Below, one piece after another: positions 6,260 to 8,530 of a stretch of DNA of 8,530 nucleotides. Position 1 is the stretch's first letter, and every line of letters starts with the position of its first letter. Where the stretch lies: contig JBBSVE010000129.1 of NCBI GenBank assembly GCA_038233815.1, positions 1 through 8,530 of the forward strand. The letters are read 5' to 3'. The DNA comes from JBBSVE01 sp038233815. GTDB taxonomy: Bacteria; Pseudomonadota; Alphaproteobacteria; Rhodobacterales; Rhodobacteraceae. The translations under genes and the position numbers were made by a program. The notes under the pieces were generated by a model. The model saw only the letters and a program-made list of their open reading frames with translations, did not search any database and was not told the DNA's origin.

Positions 6260-7675
6260 ATGCTGAACGATGCGACACCCGCGTTCCTGAAAGACCTGCG
6301 CGCCCGGCTGCCCGAGGGCACCCTGCGCGACGCGGAGCCGCGCCATCTGGCGGAGCCGCGCGGACGCTGGCAGGGGCGGGCGGGTGCCGTCGCAGCGCCG
6401 CGGTCCGTGGCGGAGGCGGCGGTGGTGATCGCGGCCTGCGCACAGGCGCGCGTGGGCGTCATCCCGATGGGCGGCGGCACGGGGCTCGTTGGCGGGCAGA
6501 CCTTGCAGGACGGGGCCTTGCCGTTGATCCTGTCGCTGGAGCGGATGGCGGCGGTGCGGGCCATCCATCCGGCCGAGAATGTGCTGGTGGTGGAGGCTGG
6601 GGCGACGCTGGCCGCCGTCCAGGCGGCGGCGGAACCGGTGGGGCGGCTGTTTCCCCTGTCGCTCGCCTCCGAAGGCACGGCGCGGATCGGCGGCATCCTC
6701 GCCACCAACGCGGGCGGGGTGAACGTGCTGCGCTACGGCAACGCGCGCGATCTCTGTCTGGGGCTGGAGGCGGTGCTGCCGGACGGGTCGGTCTGGCACG
6801 GGCTGAAGCGGCTCCGCAAGGACAACACGGGCTACGATCTGCGCAACCTCCTGATCGGGGCGGAGGGCACACTGGGCGTCATCACGGCGGCGAGCCTGAA
6901 GCTCGCGCCGGTGCCGGCAGGGCAGGGGACGGCGGTCTTCGTGGTGGAAAGCCCGGCGGCGGCGCTGGCGCTGCTGGCGCTGGCGCAGGCGAGGCTCGGC
7001 GGGCTGGTGTCGGCGTTCGAGCTGATCGCGCGGACCGGGCTGCAGTTTCTGGCGGAGATGCTGCCAGACGTGCGCCAGCCCTTCACGGAGCCGCCCGAAT
7101 GGATGGTGCTGGTGGATGTGGGCCTGCCCGAGGGACTCGACCCCGCTGCCGCTCTGGAGGCGCTGTTTGCCGCCGGGATGGAGGCGGGACTGGTGACGGA
7201 CGGGGTCATCGCGCAGTCGGAGGCGCAGCGGACGGCGTTCTGGGCTGTGCGCGAATCGATCCCCGAGGCCAACCGCCGGATCGGTGCGGTATCGAGCCAC
7301 GACATTTCGCTCCCGCTGGGGGAGGTTCCGGGGTTCATCGACGAGGCCGGCCCTGCGCTCGGGCGTCTGGGCGCGTGGCGGATCGACTGTTTCGGGCATG
7401 TGGGCGACGGAAACCTGCATTACAACGTTTTCCCCGCCCCGGGGCGCAGCCGGCAGGATCACGAGGATGCCCGCGAGGCGATCAAGCGGCTTGTCCATGA
7501 CATGGTGGACGCGCGCGGCGGATCGGTCAGCGCCGAGCATGGCATCGGGCGGCTGAAGGTGGCGGATCTGGAGCGTTACGGCGATCCGGCGAAGCTCTCC
7601 GCGATGCGGGCGATCAAGGCTGCTCTCGATCCTGCTGGTATCATGAACCCGGGGGCGGTGCTGCGGATGGGGTGA
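6260..7675 (+). CDS. FAD-binding 2-hydroxyacid dehydrogenase (GlcD / D-2-hydroxyglutarate dehydrogenase type)
   Basis: This 471-residue flavoprotein has the vanillyl-alcohol-oxidase-type FAD domain followed by the FAD-oxidase C-terminal domain, as in GlcD, D-lactate and D-2-hydroxyglutarate dehydrogenases. FAD-site motifs are PMGGGTGLVGG (69-79), TNAGGVNVLRYGN (149-161) and IGAEGTLGVIT (199-209). The C-terminal domain has FGHVGDGNLHYN (378-389), AEHGIG (425-430) and the terminal NPG (463-465). H380, H387, E426 and H427 match the metal-binding and catalytic residues described for D-2-hydroxyglutarate dehydrogenases. No glcE or glcF partner lies next to it, so a single-subunit D-2-hydroxyglutarate or D-lactate type enzyme is more likely than glycolate oxidase. 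Substrate is not certain. It begins 25 bases after the acetyltransferase stop and ends 17 bases from the convergent hisH stop. The ATG at 6260 is chosen for its ribosome binding site and normal N-terminal length. Confidence 0.9.
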   Translation: MLNDATPAFLKDLRARLPEGTLRDAEPRHLAEPRGRWQGRAGAVAAPRSVAEAAVVIAACAQARVGVIPMGGGTGLVGGQTLQDGALPLILSLERMAAVRAIHPAENVLVVEAGATLAAVQAAAEPVGRLFPLSLASEGTARIGGILATNAGGVNVLRYGNARDLCLGLEAVLPDGSVWHGLKRLRKDNTGYDLRNLLIGAEGTLGVITAASLKLAPVPAGQGTAVFVVESPAAALALLALAQARLGGLVSAFELIARTGLQFLAEMLPDVRQPFTEPPEWMVLVDVGLPEGLDPAAALEALFAAGMEAGLVTDGVIAQSEAQRTAFWAVRESIPEANRRIGAVSSHDISLPLGEVPGFIDEAGPALGRLGAWRIDCFGHVGDGNLHYNVFPAPGRSRQDHEDAREAIKRLVHDMVDARGGSVSAEHGIGRLKVADLERYGDPAKLSAMRAIKAALDPAGIMNPGAVLRMG

Positions 7676-7692
7676 TCCTTGGGACCGTCCGG

Positions 7693-8331
7693 TCACGGGG
7701 TCCAGGTGAGGAAATTCGCGATCAGGCGAAGGCCCATGGACTGGCTTTTCTCCGGGTGGAACTGCGTGCCGATCACTGTGTCGCGGGCCACGATGGCGGT
7801 GATGTCGCCGCCGTAGTCGACATGGGCCAGCCGGTCGGCCGCATTGGTGACGCGGAACTGGTAGGAATGGACGAAATAGGCGTGATCGCCGCTGGCGATG
7901 CCCGCCAGAATCGGGTGAGGGCGGTCGATCGCAAGGTCGTTCCAGCCCATGTGGGGGATTTTCAGATTGGGGTCGGCGGGCGCGATCCGCGAGACCTCGC
8001 CTGCAATCCAGCCGAAGCCCGGGGTCGCTGCATGTTCAAGCCCACGGGTGGCGAGCATCTGCATGCCGACGCAAATGCCGAGGACCGGACGGGCGCGGGT
8101 GGTCACGGCTTCCTCGATCGCCTGGGCCAATCCACCGATGTCGTTCAGCGACTTGCGACAGGCGGGGAAAGCGCCATCGCCGGGGAGGACGATGCGGTCG
8201 GCGCGGGCGACATCCTCAGGTTGGCCCGACACGAGAACGGTGCCGCCGGACGCGGCGGCCATGCGGCGGAAGGCCTTTTCGGCGGAGTGGAGATTGCCGC
8301 TGTCATAGTCGACGAGGACGGTCAGCATCAT
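7693..8331 (-). CDS. hisH: Imidazole glycerol phosphate synthase glutaminase subunit HisH
   Basis: This 212-residue class I glutamine amidotransferase supplies ammonia to HisF for the closing of the imidazole ring in histidine synthesis. The N-terminus VLVDYDSGNLHS (6-16 region) holds the family's Y-x-S-G-N signature. The nucleophile is C87 in GICVGMQML, and H192 and E194 in GTQFHPEKSQ complete the triad. KIPHMGWN and FVHSY are also diagnostic. The start is the first of two adjacent ATGs (8331 or 8328). The frame remains open further upstream to 8502, but that extension is proline/arginine-rich and overlaps hisB, so it is rejected. No good ribosome binding site lies directly ahead, only GGGG within GC-rich sequence. 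It is downstream of hisB on the same strand, 67 bases away, and is the last gene on this strand before the convergent dehydrogenase. Confidence 0.96.
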   Translation of the reverse strand: MMLTVLVDYDSGNLHSAEKAFRRMAAASGGTVLVSGQPEDVARADRIVLPGDGAFPACRKSLNDIGGLAQAIEEAVTTRARPVLGICVGMQMLATRGLEHAATPGFGWIAGEVSRIAPADPNLKIPHMGWNDLAIDRPHPILAGIASGDHAYFVHSYQFRVTNAADRLAHVDYGGDITAIVARDTVIGTQFHPEKSQSMGLRLIANFLTWTP

Positions 8332-8398
8332 CGGGCCCCGGCGCTGGGGGCCGGGGGCGGGAGCCTCCGGCGGGGATATTTGGGGACAGAAAAAGCGG
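8332..8398 (-). repeat. GC-rich inverted-repeat element between hisB and hisH
   Basis: The 67-base gap has two parts. Bases 8332-8371 are almost all G and C and can fold: 8350-8357 pairs with 8364-8371 (eight pairs, one G·T on the + strand), and 8334-8339 pairs with 8347-8352. Bases 8372-8395 read GGGGATATTTGGGGACAG and then an A-run on the + strand. From memory, a GC-rich inverted repeat joined to a GATATTTGG-like block is common between genes in Rhodobacteraceae; I cannot verify this here. On the coding (-) strand a T-run precedes the GC-rich part, so it does not look like a terminator for hisB. Confidence 0.5.
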
Positions 8399-8530
8399 TC
8401 AGAGCGCGCCTTTTGTGGAGGGGACGGTTGTGGGGGCGCGGGGGTCCGGCTCCACCGCCTCGCGCAGGGCACGGGCGGTGGCCTTGAAGGCGGCCTCAGC
8501 AATATGGTGGCTGTTGATGCCGTGGATCTG
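8399..8530 (-). CDS. hisB: Imidazoleglycerol-phosphate dehydratase HisB, C-terminal end only
   Basis: The last 43 codons and stop of hisB lie on the - strand, running off the window edge. The dehydratase converts imidazole glycerol phosphate to imidazole acetol phosphate, the step after HisH/HisF. The visible residues read QIHGINSHHIAEAAFKATAR, then ALREAVEPDPR and a terminal VPSTKGAL. The histidine pair in N-x-H-H-x-x-E is a conserved metal-binding signature of the family, and the STKGAL end is the usual bacterial C-terminus. The frame ends at TGA (8401-8399). A monofunctional dehydratase is expected in this group, but the N-terminus is not visible, so fusion to another domain cannot be excluded. 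Confidence 0.93.
   Translation of the reverse strand, partial: QIHGINSHHIAEAAFKATARALREAVEPDPRAPTTVPSTKGAL

Noticed and set aside
6122..7696. A 524-residue open frame on the - strand across the dehydrogenase
   Set aside because: It is the antisense shadow of a clear flavoprotein, with Arg/Gln/His-rich low-complexity composition and no motif.
7672..8487. A 271-residue open frame on the + strand over hisH
   Set aside because: It is antisense to hisH with intact catalytic triad; Gly/Arg/Ala-rich shadow composition.
8332..8502. N-terminal extension of hisH
   Set aside because: It overlaps hisB out of frame, is Pro/Arg-rich, and precedes the standard HisH N-terminus.

Overview
The window looks like chromosomal DNA from a high-GC alphaproteobacterium, most likely of the Rhodobacterales/Rhodobacteraceae. 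This rests on the aa3-type cytochrome c oxidase gene order, on a subunit III that closely follows the Paracoccus-type protein as I remember it, and on strong GC preference at third codon positions, which also explains the many long antisense reading frames. No database search was possible. Family names come from motifs I could read.

Positions 2-2984 (+ strand) hold the 3' part of a cytochrome c oxidase biogenesis cluster: ctaB (heme O synthase, 5' end outside the window), a 72-residue single-span membrane protein, ctaG (Cox11, copper delivery), ctaE (oxidase subunit III) and a SURF1 gene (heme a insertion). Together they make the heme precursor, load copper and heme, and supply one structural subunit. 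The ctaB, small-protein and ctaG genes overlap by 1-4 bases. ctaG and ctaE are 62 bases apart. The ctaE-SURF1 junction carries two tandem hairpins, the second with a GCAA tetraloop.

Positions 3000-7675 continue on the same strand with little or no spacing: thrC (threonine synthase), an M16 zinc peptidase starting at TTG inside the thrC stop, a RimJ-like GNAT acetyltransferase, and an FAD-dependent 2-hydroxyacid dehydrogenase of the GlcD/D2HGDH type. No terminator is obvious from ctaB to the dehydrogenase, so a long read-through transcript is possible.

Positions 7693-8530 (- strand) hold histidine biosynthesis genes: hisH, and upstream of it the last 43 codons of hisB at the window edge. The 67-base hisB-hisH gap is a GC-rich inverted-repeat stretch next to an A/T-rich block. 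hisH and the dehydrogenase converge with only 17 bases between their stop codons.

The window is mostly housekeeping. No mobile element, CRISPR array, tRNA or rRNA was seen, and I found no convincing novel multi-gene system. The points most worth a second look are the paired hairpins at ctaE-SURF1, the hisB-hisH intergenic element and the small membrane protein in the oxidase cluster.
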